DNA from: Paraburkholderia silviterrae
GTDB lineage: Bacteria > Pseudomonadota > Gammaproteobacteria > Burkholderiales > Burkholderiaceae
Length of the DNA stretch: 64,000 nucleotides
Assembly: GCF_004353915.1 (NCBI RefSeq)
Contig: NZ_SMRP01000024.1
Span: forward strand, 1 to 64,000
Direction of reading: 5' to 3'
Part shown: piece after piece, positions 35,622 through 45,382 of the stretch
Numbering within the stretch: position 1 is the stretch's first letter
Layout: the number at the start of each line of letters is the position of its first letter
Notes under the pieces: generated by a model
The model's input: only the letters and a program-made list of their open reading frames with translations
What the model was told of the DNA's origin: nothing
Databases searched by the model: none
Made by a program: the position numbers and the translations under genes

Positions 35622-36075
35622 ATCAGTATTCCTTAGTATTTTATAGACTAATGCCAGATCTCCTGGCCGGTCGCCGCAGTATTTTTCTTGACCTGCAGAA
35701 CGGCGATTTGACCGGAATAGGACAGCGCTCTCACGAATGCAGTGACATCTACAACCACAACAACATTTTCCGGCTCACCTCCTTTAAAAATGGGAGTTCA
35801 TGTGCGCATTCTAGAAAGGGACACGCCTGCTGAACACAAACTAAAGTTGAGCGTAGCTTGACAAAAATGCCCCTTCCAACCGACCCGATCCCGGCAATCG
35901 GTGCCGTCATGAAGGCGAGTGCGCCAGCGGACTTTCCGCGAGGACTGGATTCGTCCGATCAGCGTGACAAGCCTTCACCCCACCGGCCCGAAATCCGTAG
36001 CTCCGTGCCAAGGCAGTGGCACAGCACACCACCGCCCTGTCTCGCGCTCCGGAAATGGGCGACGCGCCCGGTTGC
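35622..36075. other. intergenic region with repeat copy A
   Basis: 454 bases lie between the porin start and the MFS transporter stop. It contains the ~80 bp repeat listed at 35793, followed by about 200 bases with no recognisable gene. The porin promoter must lie in the first part. Confidence 0.5.
35793..35872 (+). repeat. direct repeat copy A flanking the catabolic cluster
   Basis: The segment GGAGTTCATGTGC then ATTCTA, GGGACAC, ACACAAACTAAA, TTGAGCGT and ATGCCC is shared in order with 48530-48611, about 85% identical by eye, in the same orientation. In copy B the CAT at 48536 is the leuC start codon on the minus strand. Here the matching ATG opens a dead frame (Met-Asn-Ser-His-Phe-stop). 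This copy is therefore a displaced leuC promoter/5' end or a mobile-element end. Confidence 0.7.
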
Positions 36076-37515
36076 TCAAGGGTTCAAATGCTCAAGCGAA
36101 ACGCCATTGGTTTTTGGGCCGAAAACCCCGATAGAGATAACAACGACAATCATTGCAGCCGTAACGCCAACAAACACGCCGCTGACGCCGAACCCCTTCA
36201 GCAGGGCCGCAATAATGAATCCCGAGAACATCGCACTAATGCGGCTCGCCGAATAGACAATCCCGCTGGCTCGTCCGCGCAGAGCGGTCGGAAACAGCTC
36301 GGACTGGTAGGCATGGAAGGAGACCGCCATCGTTTGCGCAGCAAGGCTAATCAGGATGCCGCAGAGAACTAGCGGAACCGTCGATCTGATTTGGCCGAAT
36401 GCAATTCCGAAAATGCTGATGGCCAGCGCGCTGCCAACGATGAGGTATTTTCGCTGTATCCTGTCCGCGTACAGCATGCCGAGCAAAGGCCCCGCAGGCA
36501 TCGCAAAGGCGATGATGAACGAATACAGGAGACTTTTGGTCAGTGTAATGCCTTGAGCAATAAGCAGCGTTGGAACCCAATTCACGAAGCCGTGATATCC
36601 GATCGCCTGGAAGAGGTTGAATACGGTCAGCATGATCAAACGCGAGCGGTAAGGCGTTCGCCACAAGCCGACCAGCGTAATGGGCTGTTGCGCAGGCTGA
36701 ACACTGACGGTCCTGGGCGGCGCCAGCGGCAACCCCGACTGCTTGATGATGGTCGATTCCATCTTGCTGATGATCCGCTCACTTTCAGCCACCCGGCCAT
36801 GATCGGCGAGCCAGCGCGGGCTCTCGGGCACCTTGCGCCGGATAAACCAGACAACGACGGCACCAACCGAACCCGCCAACACAACCACGCGCCATCCATC
36901 CAGTCCGAAAACCGTCTGAGGCACGAGCCACCACGAAAGGATCGCGGCAACCGGCGCGGCAACCAGCATGACCATCTGGTTGAAGGCGATCGAGCGCCCG
37001 CGCATCTGCTGCGGCACGATCTCTGTCACGTAGGTGTCGATGGTAATCATTTCGATACCCATGCCAATGCCCGTGATAAATCGCCAGAGCAGCAATCCAT
37101 CCGACGTGGTTTGCAATGCCATGATCGCCGAACTGACCGAATACCAAAGCAGCGAGAAAGTAAAGACAGCGCGACGTCCGTATCGGTCGGGCATCCAGCT
37201 CAGCCCGAACGTCCCGACAAACAGCCCGGCAAAGGTCGCAGCGATGAACGCGCCAATACCCGTCATGCCAAAGAAAGCCTTTGTCGTGGTATATAGCAAT
37301 CCGCTCTTCACCATTCCCGGCGCGATATAACCGGTAAATATCAGGTCATAGACCTCGAAAAAACCGCCCAGGGAGATCAGCAATACCAGCATCCACATGT
37401 GCCGCGTGGCCGGTAGTCGATCGATGCGCGCGGAAATCTGTGGCCCGAGCGTGATATCGGCCCCCGGGCTGGGAGTGGCACGCGGGGGCGAGTCCGCCGT
37501 GATGTTCGTTTGCAT
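36076..37515 (-). CDS. MFS transporter (sugar/aromatic acid porter type)
   Basis: This 479-residue, 12-TM major facilitator carries the loop 2-3 motif DRYGRRAVFTFSLL, the PETRG-like ESPRWLADHGR after TM6 and ELFPTALRGRASGIVYS near TM10, as in sugar_tr and aromatic-acid:H+ symporter families. The N-terminal 40 residues are cytoplasmic and Pro-rich. AGGAG precedes the ATG, and a perfect hairpin lies just upstream of it. It is the last gene on the cluster's strand and probably imports the substrate degraded by the enzymes upstream; which acid is unknown. Confidence 0.88.
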   Translation of the reverse strand: MQTNITADSPPRATPSPGADITLGPQISARIDRLPATRHMWMLVLLISLGGFFEVYDLIFTGYIAPGMVKSGLLYTTTKAFFGMTGIGAFIAATFAGLFVGTFGLSWMPDRYGRRAVFTFSLLWYSVSSAIMALQTTSDGLLLWRFITGIGMGIEMITIDTYVTEIVPQQMRGRSIAFNQMVMLVAAPVAAILSWWLVPQTVFGLDGWRVVVLAGSVGAVVVWFIRRKVPESPRWLADHGRVAESERIISKMESTIIKQSGLPLAPPRTVSVQPAQQPITLVGLWRTPYRSRLIMLTVFNLFQAIGYHGFVNWVPTLLIAQGITLTKSLLYSFIIAFAMPAGPLLGMLYADRIQRKYLIVGSALAISIFGIAFGQIRSTVPLVLCGILISLAAQTMAVSFHAYQSELFPTALRGRASGIVYSASRISAMFSGFIIAALLKGFGVSGVFVGVTAAMIVVVISIGVFGPKTNGVSLEHLNP

Positions 37516-37533
37516 CTGAGTGTCTCCTGTATG

Positions 37534-37551
37534 ACACCGGTTTTCCGGTGT
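37534..37551 (-). promoter_or_regulatory. hairpin in the leader of the MFS gene
   Basis: ACACCGG-tttt-CCGGTGT (37534-37551) is a perfect 7 bp stem with a 4-base loop, lying 18 bases before the MFS start and just upstream of its Shine-Dalgarno sequence. It could be an intercistronic processing or attenuation element between the hydrolase and transporter genes. Confidence 0.4.
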
Positions 37552-37607
37552 GTTCGCTTTTGTACGGTTGTGGACTTGCCGCCAGATCCATGGCGTTCAC
37601 GGCGCTG

Positions 37608-38318
37608 TCAACTTGTCGACGGCGCGAGATGGTGCGCGAAAAACGTCCGGATGCGGCTTCGCGCGTCAGCCGCGTCCTCGTCCCTGTAGCTCGATCCGAG
37701 GACGGCACCGAGCACGCCAATCAGGCCCGTGTGGTCGTCGAGGAAGGAATGCCCGGCGTTGGGGTACTCTTTGACGTCGCACTCGATCTGGCGCCGTTCG
37801 AGGGCACCGCTCAGCCGCGCTGCGGCGCCTTTGAGCGTCCTGTCGCGACCGCCGTAGCTCGCGACCATCGGACAGGCGCCGTTCAGGATCGCATCGATGT
37901 CGTTTGGAACCTGGCCATAGTTGGGTGCCGCCGCCGAAAATCCGTGACCTGCCGACAACAGAATCGCGAAGCCGCCCGTCGCGCAGAATCCGATGATGCC
38001 GATCTTGCTGCCGCAATCGGAGCGATCCGCAAGCCACTGTCGCACGGCGTCGACATCGTCGAACGCCGCCCCCCTGCGTGCCGCCAGATCCTGCATCAAG
38101 GCACGGATGCAACGGATGCGTCCACCCCATGAAAACAGGTCAGGCGCCACCGCGAGATACCCTTCCTGCGCCAGCCAGTCGGCATGGCCGCGCGTCACGT
38201 CCGTCAGGCCGAAGATGTCATGAAGCACGATGACGCCAGGCCACGGTCCCTGCCCCGCCGGCGTGGCCAGATACGCTTTGAGCTGGTGATGCTGGGTCGG
38301 AATCGAGACATCGCCCAT
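37608..38318 (-). CDS. dienelactone hydrolase family protein
   Basis: This 236-residue alpha/beta hydrolase of the DLH family has a catalytic triad readable as Cys112 in GFCATGG, Asp159 in GGRD and His190 in NAGHSF. The oxyanion strand is VIVLHDIFGLTD. DLH enzymes hydrolyse dienelactone in chlorocatechol breakdown, but many relatives cleave other lactones or esters. It lies 154 bp after the thiolase and 92 bp before the MFS gene. In this cluster it may open a lactone or ester form of the imported substrate. Confidence 0.85.
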   Translation of the reverse strand: MGDVSIPTQHHQLKAYLATPAGQGPWPGVIVLHDIFGLTDVTRGHADWLAQEGYLAVAPDLFSWGGRIRCIRALMQDLAARRGAAFDDVDAVRQWLADRSDCGSKIGIIGFCATGGFAILLSAGHGFSAAAPNYGQVPNDIDAILNGACPMVASYGGRDRTLKGAAARLSGALERRQIECDVKEYPNAGHSFLDDHTGLIGVLGAVLGSSYRDEDAADARSRIRTFFAHHLAPSTS

Positions 38319-38472
38319 ATCGTTTTCCTTACGCGAATAGCAACCGGAGACTCCAACACCGCGTTGAGATCAAAATGAAGGATGCGGGCACTCCGGCCTG
38401 TCCTTTGCAGACGTCCGGTTCGCCATCCTGGCCACGCCCTGGCCTTCCAGCTTCGTCGCTGGACACCGGCAC

Positions 38473-39657
38473 TCACCCAACCTCGAAGAGCGCGGCCGCG
38501 CCCATACCCCCACCCACGCACATGGTCACGACGACACGCTTCGCGCCACGGCGCTTTCCTTCGATCAGGGCATGTCCGACCAGGCGGGATCCGGTCATTC
38601 CATAAGGATGCCCAATTGAAATTCCACCACCATTGACGTTGTACTTCTCGGGATCGATACCGAGCCGATCGCGGCAATAGATCGCCTGACACGCAAATGC
38701 TTCGTTCAGCTCCCACAGATCGATGTCGTCGGGATGCAATCCATGTTGCCTCAGCAGTTTGGGGATGGCATAAACGGGACCAATTCCCATCTCCTCAGGA
38801 GCACACCCGGCTACCGCCATTCCCCGGTATAAACCGAGGGGTTGTAGACCACGCCGCAAGGCGGCCCTCGCCTCCATTAGCACACAGGCCGACGCTCCAT
38901 CCGAGAGCTGGCTCGCATTGCCCGCCGTGACCGTGCCGCGCTCCACCACGGGTTTTAACGCTGCCAGGTCGTCGAGCGCCGTTTCTGGCCGGTTCCCTTC
39001 ATCTCTGTATAGAAGCTTCTTTTGATATTCAACCTCACCGGTATCCTTATTCCGGATAGACATGGTCGTTTCGAATGGAACAATCTCGGCGTCAAAGCGC
39101 CCCGTCGCCTGCGCCAGCGCCGTGCGGCGCTGCGACTGGTACGCATATTCGTCCTGTGACTCGCGGGACACCCCATACTTCGCCGCCACCAGTTCGGCGG
39201 TCTGGAGCATGGGGAGGTAGGCATGCGCGGCGCGAGCGATAACTTCGGGATCCTGTTCAGCAGAGGCCCATTCGAAATAGCGCTTTTGCACCGCGCTGAT
39301 GTTTTCTTGCCCACCGCCAACCACAATGTCCATACCGTCTACGACAATCTGCTTCGCAGCTGTCGCGATCGCCATCAATCCCGACGCACATTGACGATCC
39401 GTAGTTTGCGCGGCCACGGAGGGTGGCAGCCCAGCGGCAAGCGCAGCGCTGCGTGCGACGTTCATTCCGGCCGTCCCCGCTGCGAGTACCGTGCCGATTA
39501 CCACGTCGTCCACCTCGAATCCTTCGATACCGGCTCGTTCAACAGCGTGGGCAATTACATGGCCCAGCATCGACGGAGATTTTGTGCAATTCAGCGTGCC
39601 ACGGTACGCTTTAGCGATGCCTGTACGGGCGGTAGATACGATAACGGCCTCTCTCAT
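38473..39657 (-). CDS. acetyl-CoA acyltransferase (thiolase)
   Basis: This 394-residue thiolase has the nucleophile Cys90 (TTDRQCASG), the NEAFA motif, His350 (GGGISIGHPYG) and the second Cys380 (VTMCVGGGMG). It cleaves 3-oxoacyl-CoA to acetyl-CoA and a shortened acyl-CoA. The ATG at 39657 overlaps the preceding gene's TGA (ATGA) with GGAGG upstream, so it is coupled to the hydratase/dehydrogenase gene. Together they complete a beta-oxidation turn except for the acyl-CoA dehydrogenase, which is not in the window. Confidence 0.92.
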   Translation of the reverse strand: MREAVIVSTARTGIAKAYRGTLNCTKSPSMLGHVIAHAVERAGIEGFEVDDVVIGTVLAAGTAGMNVARSAALAAGLPPSVAAQTTDRQCASGLMAIATAAKQIVVDGMDIVVGGGQENISAVQKRYFEWASAEQDPEVIARAAHAYLPMLQTAELVAAKYGVSRESQDEYAYQSQRRTALAQATGRFDAEIVPFETTMSIRNKDTGEVEYQKKLLYRDEGNRPETALDDLAALKPVVERGTVTAGNASQLSDGASACVLMEARAALRRGLQPLGLYRGMAVAGCAPEEMGIGPVYAIPKLLRQHGLHPDDIDLWELNEAFACQAIYCRDRLGIDPEKYNVNGGGISIGHPYGMTGSRLVGHALIEGKRRGAKRVVVTMCVGGGMGAAALFEVG

Positions 39658-41798
39658 GACGAGCGCCTCCACTCTGTGATTCTGTTGCCGCTGGAGGCCA
39701 ATTGCACCAGCAGATTTGCGGGGGTCCAGTAGCCAAAGCGATTGCCGAGTTTGCGCGCGTACGCCTCCAGTCTCGCCACAACCGTGCGAATGCCAATTTC
39801 ATCCGCGTAGAACAGCAGGCCGCCTTGATGGTCTGGAAAGCCGTATCCGGCGGTCCACACCACGTCGATGTCACCGGGCCGGTATGCGATTCCCTCCTCC
39901 AGGATCCTGGCGGCTTCATTGATCATGGGGTAGAGCAATCGCTCGACGATCTCCTGGGAACCGATGTCGGTTCGCTGTGGGATGTTGTGCTCGATGGCCA
40001 GCTCGCGAGCAATCCGCTGCGTCTGCGGATCGGGGAGCGGCGTGCGCCCTTCATAGCGGTAGTAACCCGCACCTGTCTTCTGACCATAGCGACCGAGTTC
40101 AAACAGACGGCGCACAAGGGCCCGATAGCCCGCATCCGGCGGCAAGCCGCCAACCAAGCCGCACTCGATCACCGTTTTGGCGCCAACGTCTATCCCGGCC
40201 ATGTCCAGCATCCGGCACGGCCCCATAGACATTCCGAGTTCTTCCACCGCAGCGTCGACTTGTGCTGGCGAGGCGCCCTCCATCATGAGGAACTCGGCCT
40301 CCCGCATGTAGACCTCGGCCATGCGGTTGCCAATGAAGCCGTAGCACACGCCCGACACAACAGCAGTCTTGCCGATGCGGCGGGCCAGCTGCATGCTCGT
40401 CGCGAGCACCTGCGCCGACGTTTGCGCACCGCGAATGACCTCCAGCAGTTTCATTACATGTGCCGGCGAAAAAAAGTGCATTCCGATGAAATCGCTCTCA
40501 CGGCCGCTTGCTTTCGCCAGCGCATCGACATCGAGCGTCGACGTGTTGGTTGCGATGATCACGCCGGGAGCGCAAACCGCACCAAGATGCGCACACACCT
40601 GCTTCTTCAGCGCCATGTCCTCATACACCGCCTCGATCACGAGATCGCAGCCAGTCAGCGCGGTATAAGACGTCGAGCCCGACAGCAACTGCATACGCTG
40701 CTGCATTTGCGCCTGGGTGAGCTTACCTTTGGCGACGCTCGCCAGGTAGAGCTCGCCGATTCTCTCGAACGCCAAATCCAGCGCGGCCTGGGACGTCTCG
40801 ATTAGTACCGTGGGCATTCCCGCATTGAGGAAGTTCACGGCGATGCCGCGCCCCATCGTACCTGCACCGATCACGCCTACCGACCGGATCTCGCGTGGTT
40901 CGACGTCCCGGGGCAGGCCGGGAATCCTGGGTGCTTCGCGCCGCGCGAAGAAAAGGTGTCGCAGTGCCCTGGACTGGCGCGAATGCCGTAGCGCCTCGAA
41001 TAGACGTGCCTCCACTTCCACACCGTCCGGGTAAGGCAGGCTGGACGCGAGCACCGCCTCAACGGCCGCTACAGCCGCCGGGTAAGCTGCCCGCTCTTTG
41101 CGTGCCCTGGCCAACGCCGTTGCGAAAAGGCCGTCGGGCACGGCGTCGAAACGAACGGGTAGCTGGCTCAACCGTGGCACTCGTGCGCCCCGCGCAAGCA
41201 GATCCCGCACAAATGCAAAGGCGGAATCCTTGAGCGAGGCGCCGGTTACCACGTCAACAAGTCCCTCGCGCAGCGCCACCCTGCTGTCGATGCTGCGGCC
41301 ACTGGAAATCATCTCCAGCGCCTTTTCCACACCGATCAGACGCGGCAGTCGCTGTGTTCCGGTTGATCCCGGAATCAGGCCAATCTTCACCTCGGGAAAA
41401 CCAAGTTGCACACCTTCGGTGGCAACGCGCCAATGGCACGCCAGTGCAAGTTCCAGGCCCCCACCCAACACGGTGCCGTGCAACGCAGCAACTACCGGCC
41501 GCTCCAACGCCTCGATCCTCTCGAGGACGCGATTAAAAGGTTCTGTCGAAAAGCCAGGCTCGTCGAACGCCCCTATGTCCCCACCAGCCACGAAGGTTCG
41601 TCCCTCGGCCATCAGAATCAAGGCTCGCAGACTACGATCCGCCTCAAACGAGGTAATGGCGCGGTCAAGGTCGACAATGACATCCCGCGAGAGCGCGTTG
41701 ACCGGTTGATTGTCGATGACCGCCACCGCCAGTTCGCCATACCGTTCCAACCTCACTTTCGCGTGAACTGGGGCCGCGCTCTGCAACGGCATCATCAT
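39654..41798 (-). CDS. fused enoyl-CoA hydratase / 3-hydroxyacyl-CoA dehydrogenase (FadB/FadJ type)
   Basis: This 714-residue bifunctional enzyme has a crotonase domain at 1-190 (oxyanion segments AEGRTFVAGGDIGAF and HGTVLGGGLELALACH, with the catalytic Glu in PEVKIGLIPGSTGTQRL). The NAD-binding dehydrogenase domain starts near 305 (VGVIGAGTMGRGIAVNFLNA), and paired C-terminal HCDH domains follow. It hydrates a 2-enoyl-CoA and oxidises the product to 3-oxoacyl-CoA. Three ATG codons in a row occur at the start, and the first overlaps the upstream stop. It forms the centre of the proposed acyl-CoA branch. Confidence 0.92.
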   Translation of the reverse strand: MMMPLQSAAPVHAKVRLERYGELAVAVIDNQPVNALSRDVIVDLDRAITSFEADRSLRALILMAEGRTFVAGGDIGAFDEPGFSTEPFNRVLERIEALERPVVAALHGTVLGGGLELALACHWRVATEGVQLGFPEVKIGLIPGSTGTQRLPRLIGVEKALEMISSGRSIDSRVALREGLVDVVTGASLKDSAFAFVRDLLARGARVPRLSQLPVRFDAVPDGLFATALARARKERAAYPAAVAAVEAVLASSLPYPDGVEVEARLFEALRHSRQSRALRHLFFARREAPRIPGLPRDVEPREIRSVGVIGAGTMGRGIAVNFLNAGMPTVLIETSQAALDLAFERIGELYLASVAKGKLTQAQMQQRMQLLSGSTSYTALTGCDLVIEAVYEDMALKKQVCAHLGAVCAPGVIIATNTSTLDVDALAKASGRESDFIGMHFFSPAHVMKLLEVIRGAQTSAQVLATSMQLARRIGKTAVVSGVCYGFIGNRMAEVYMREAEFLMMEGASPAQVDAAVEELGMSMGPCRMLDMAGIDVGAKTVIECGLVGGLPPDAGYRALVRRLFELGRYGQKTGAGYYRYEGRTPLPDPQTQRIARELAIEHNIPQRTDIGSQEIVERLLYPMINEAARILEEGIAYRPGDIDVVWTAGYGFPDHQGGLLFYADEIGIRTVVARLEAYARKLGNRFGYWTPANLLVQLASSGNRITEWRRSS

Positions 41799-44700
41799 GC
41801 AGACCTCCCCGAGGTGACCGCCTGGACAGCCACTGCCGGACGGCGCAGCGCCGACCCTGCGGCCTGAAAGTCCTCAAGAAGCGCGCTGCGCTTGGCGGCT
41901 GCAACCACCATGGCAGCTTCCTTCACATGGCCGTATCCGCGAATTTTTTCGGGAAGCAATGCAAGCGCTGCCGCTTCGGCGAGGTTCTCCGGCCGGAGCT
42001 TCTCGACGACCATTTTCATCGTTTGCTCGTACTGGTCTATGAGCGCGCGTTCAGCGCGACGTTCCGTAGTCCTGCCGAACGGGTCGAGTTTTGTACCACG
42101 AAGCCATTTGAATCTCGCGAGTACACGCATTGCAACCAGTACCCAGCTACCGTACTCCCGCTTTTGCAGAAGCCCCGTTTCTGCATCACGGCGAGCGAAG
42201 ATCGGCGGAGCCAGGTGGATGCCAATGCGCAGTTTCCCGGCAAACTCCTGTCCGAGTTTCTGCATGAATTCGGGTCGGCTGTACAACCGGGCAACTTCGT
42301 ACTCGTCCTTGTAAGCCAGCAATTTCGCAAAGTTTTTCGCCACCGCGCGAGCCAGCGATTGACTTCCAGGCACCACGGACTCCTCTGCTTTGGTGACATG
42401 CTGCACCAGCGCCTGATATCGGCGCGCATAGCGTGCGTCCTGATAGTCAGTCAGCAGAGCGGTACGGTGTGCCACGATCTCGCCCAGGGTTGACTCGCTC
42501 GAAGTGGGCCGATGGTCAAACTTTGCCGCTGCGGTCAACTTGAACTCGGGCTGCGCGACCCACAATCTCCCCGCCCGAAACGCGCGCTTGTTGAAATCGA
42601 TCTGAACCCCATTCAGCTCTATTGCCCGCTCCAAAGAAGCGATCCCGACGGGCAACCAGCCACGCTGCGCAGCGACGCCCAACAGGAACATGTTGGCCGC
42701 AATCACGTCGCCGAACAGCGCCTGCGCCAGGGCCGTGGCATCGACGAAGGCACAATGTTGGGCGGAAATGCGCTGCAGCACTTTCCTCTGGAGCAAGTCC
42801 CCATCCACCCGGGCATCGGGATCGGCGACGAACTTCGCGGTCTCTTGTACCCCGCGATTTCCGACGAAGTGACTCTGTTTCCCGGTCGTTCGAAATGATT
42901 CATCCCCCAACCCCGCTACCAGGTCGAAGGCCAGGATAAGTGACGCATCGCCTTGACCGAGCCGCTGGCTGTGAATGTCCTCTGGGCGGTTAGCTATTCT
43001 CAGATGGCTGAACACGGCGCCATTCTTCTGCGATAAGCCCGTCATGTCGTACGACGACGGAGCCTTGTGTTCGAGGTATGCGGCCATCGCCAGGACGGCA
43101 CTGACCGTAACAACCCCGGTGCCCCCGATTCCGGCCATCATTACGCCGTATGAGCCGTCCACGATCTTCGCCACCTCCGGAGTCGGCAATTCCTGCAGAA
43201 GCTGCGCAGGAAGCTCGATCTGCTCTCTTCCTCTCAGCTGCGCACCGTGCACGGTGACGAACGAAGGACAGAAACCCTCTGCACAACTGAAGTCCTTGTT
43301 GCAACTGGATTGGTTCACCACGCGCTTGCGACCCAGTGGGGTTTCGAGCGGCTCGATACTGACGCAACCTGAGCGCGCGGAACAGTCGCCACACCCTTCG
43401 CATACGTCCGAGTTGATGAATACGCGTTTCTCGGGATCCGGATAGGTGCCTTTCTTGCGCCGACGACGCTTTTCCGCCGCACACGTCTGGTCATAGACCA
43501 TCACCGTGCAGCCTTGCTGGTCCCGCAACTCCTTCTGCACCCGCTGCAGTTCCTTTCGGTCAAACACGTCTACGCCAGCCGGCAGTCCGCTATTCTTCCC
43601 GTACCGCGCCAGATCTTCCGTGAGCACCACAACACGCTTCACGCCCTCCGCCAACGCCTGTTGAACGAGCCGGCCAACGCTTAGCTGACCGTCAACCGGC
43701 TGACCGCCCGTCATCGCCACGGCGTCGTTGAAAAGAACCTTGAAGGTGATATTTGCACCGCTCGCGATCGCGGCGCGCATGGCGAGCGATCCGGAGTGAA
43801 AATAGGTGCCGTCGCCGAGATTCTGGAACACATGACGTGTCTCCGTGAATGGTTGGAGCCCCACCCAGTTCAAGCCTTCCCCGCCCATCTGCGTGCTCAG
43901 GTGCGTGCGTGGCTTGGCCCACATCGCCATGCCATGACATCCAATACCGGCAATCGCTGCGCTACCTTCGGGGAGCTTCGTCGACGCGTTGTGCGGGCAG
44001 CCCGAACAAAAATACGGCAGCCGCTTCTCCGCATCCTCAACAATGCTGATTAATGCCCCTCTGTACGAACGCAGACCCCGGACCCTTTCCGCCAGCGCGG
44101 CGTCACTCAAGCCAAGGGCATCCATCCGTGCAGCAATTGCAAACGCCACATCCACCGGCTCAAGTGACTTTTCCGAAGGGATTAACTGCTGGCCCTGCAA
44201 ATCCAGCTTGCCTGTGATAGCTGGGCGTTGCGAATCGTTGTACAGCACCGTAGCCGCCTGGAGCTCCATGAAGGCTGCTTTCTCCTCAACGAAGAGCAAC
44301 TCCTTTCGCCCCACTGCAAATTCCTTTAGTCCCAACGCCTCCAGTGGCCAGATCATCCCCACTTTGTAGACTGCCAGCCCCAATTGCCGTGCTCGCTCAT
44401 CACTGAGGCCGAGCATGCGCAGCGCCTGGCGCACATCCTGATAGGCCTTACCGGCAGTGACGATGCCAAGAGGCCCCTCCGCCCCCACCGCGACCGTGTC
44501 GATGCCATTGGCACGCGCGAAACGCGCCACCAGCGGTAGCCGGTGCTTGTGCACGATCTCCTCATCCAGAAGCGGCGCATATTCCCCTCTGTAGTGAACG
44601 CCCGCCGGCGGCAGCAGATCGTCATTCGGAGGAAGCGTCGGCTTGAACGTGTCCAGGTCGAGGTGTGCGACCGCAGTCTGCTCGGCGGTCTCATTTACCA

Positions 44701-45334
44701 TCTTCACGCCCACCCAGGAGCCGCTGTAACGCGACATCGCGAAGCCAAGAAGCCCGAACTCCATGCTCTCCTGAACGTTGGACGGATACAGGACCGGCAC
44801 GCTGTGCGCCGCCATCGCCTGCTCGCTGTGATGCGCGACACTGGAAGACTTTCCTGGGTGGTCATCGCCAAAGACAGCCAACGCGCCGCCTCTCGGATGC
44901 GTACCGGCATAGTTCGCGTGCTTCAGGGCGTCGCCAGCGCGGTCTACGCCCGGGCCTTTGCCATACCAAATGGCAAAAACGCCCTCGACGCGCGCTGCCC
45001 CATAGGTTTGAAGCTGCTGTGTGCCGCCTACAGCGGTCAGCGCCAGTTCTTCGTTGATCCCCGGCTGGAAGACGATGTTCGCTTGCTTGAGCTGGCCTGA
45101 TGCCTTCCAGAGTGCAAGATCGAACCCGCCGAGAGGCGAGCCCCGATATCCCGACACATATCCGGCCGTGTTCCATCCAGCACGGCGGTCGATCTCGCGT
45201 TGAGCCAAGAGCACGCGCAACAAAGCTTGTGACCCATTGATGAGGACCTCCGCTTCGTTGATGTCGTAGCGTGCAGCCAGGCCCTGCTCGCGCAACTCCC
45301 CAGCTCTTAAAGCCACTGGCTTCTCTTCAGTCAT
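41795..45334 (-). CDS. fused indolepyruvate-type 2-oxoacid:ferredoxin oxidoreductase
   Basis: This 1179-residue enzyme fuses the alpha (TPP-binding) and beta subunits of indolepyruvate ferredoxin oxidoreductase. It has an N-terminal pyrimidine-binding domain (YVSGYRGSPLGGFDLAL), a TPP domain (GIGCHGMAMW with GGEGLNWVG), a Fe-S cluster region (CEGCGDCSARSGC near 640 and CNKDFSCAEGFC) and a C-terminal gamma-like domain (AGIGGTGVVTVSAVLAMAAY). It converts aryl- or branched 2-oxoacids plus CoA into acyl-CoA and CO2. Overlap with the hydratase gene (4 bp) ties it to beta-oxidation. It starts 48 bp after leuB, so it is well placed to use a 2-oxoacid produced by the leuCDB-like enzymes. Confidence 0.9.
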   Translation of the reverse strand: MTEEKPVALRAGELREQGLAARYDINEAEVLINGSQALLRVLLAQREIDRRAGWNTAGYVSGYRGSPLGGFDLALWKASGQLKQANIVFQPGINEELALTAVGGTQQLQTYGAARVEGVFAIWYGKGPGVDRAGDALKHANYAGTHPRGGALAVFGDDHPGKSSSVAHHSEQAMAAHSVPVLYPSNVQESMEFGLLGFAMSRYSGSWVGVKMVNETAEQTAVAHLDLDTFKPTLPPNDDLLPPAGVHYRGEYAPLLDEEIVHKHRLPLVARFARANGIDTVAVGAEGPLGIVTAGKAYQDVRQALRMLGLSDERARQLGLAVYKVGMIWPLEALGLKEFAVGRKELLFVEEKAAFMELQAATVLYNDSQRPAITGKLDLQGQQLIPSEKSLEPVDVAFAIAARMDALGLSDAALAERVRGLRSYRGALISIVEDAEKRLPYFCSGCPHNASTKLPEGSAAIAGIGCHGMAMWAKPRTHLSTQMGGEGLNWVGLQPFTETRHVFQNLGDGTYFHSGSLAMRAAIASGANITFKVLFNDAVAMTGGQPVDGQLSVGRLVQQALAEGVKRVVVLTEDLARYGKNSGLPAGVDVFDRKELQRVQKELRDQQGCTVMVYDQTCAAEKRRRRKKGTYPDPEKRVFINSDVCEGCGDCSARSGCVSIEPLETPLGRKRVVNQSSCNKDFSCAEGFCPSFVTVHGAQLRGREQIELPAQLLQELPTPEVAKIVDGSYGVMMAGIGGTGVVTVSAVLAMAAYLEHKAPSSYDMTGLSQKNGAVFSHLRIANRPEDIHSQRLGQGDASLILAFDLVAGLGDESFRTTGKQSHFVGNRGVQETAKFVADPDARVDGDLLQRKVLQRISAQHCAFVDATALAQALFGDVIAANMFLLGVAAQRGWLPVGIASLERAIELNGVQIDFNKRAFRAGRLWVAQPEFKLTAAAKFDHRPTSSESTLGEIVAHRTALLTDYQDARYARRYQALVQHVTKAEESVVPGSQSLARAVAKNFAKLLAYKDEYEVARLYSRPEFMQKLGQEFAGKLRIGIHLAPPIFARRDAETGLLQKREYGSWVLVAMRVLARFKWLRGTKLDPFGRTTERRAERALIDQYEQTMKMVVEKLRPENLAEAAALALLPEKIRGYGHVKEAAMVVAAAKRSALLEDFQAAGSALRRPAVAVQAVTSGRSA

Positions 45335-45382
45335 ACTTCGCTCCCGATTCCTTCGCCACCTTGGCCTTCTGGTTCAGACTCA

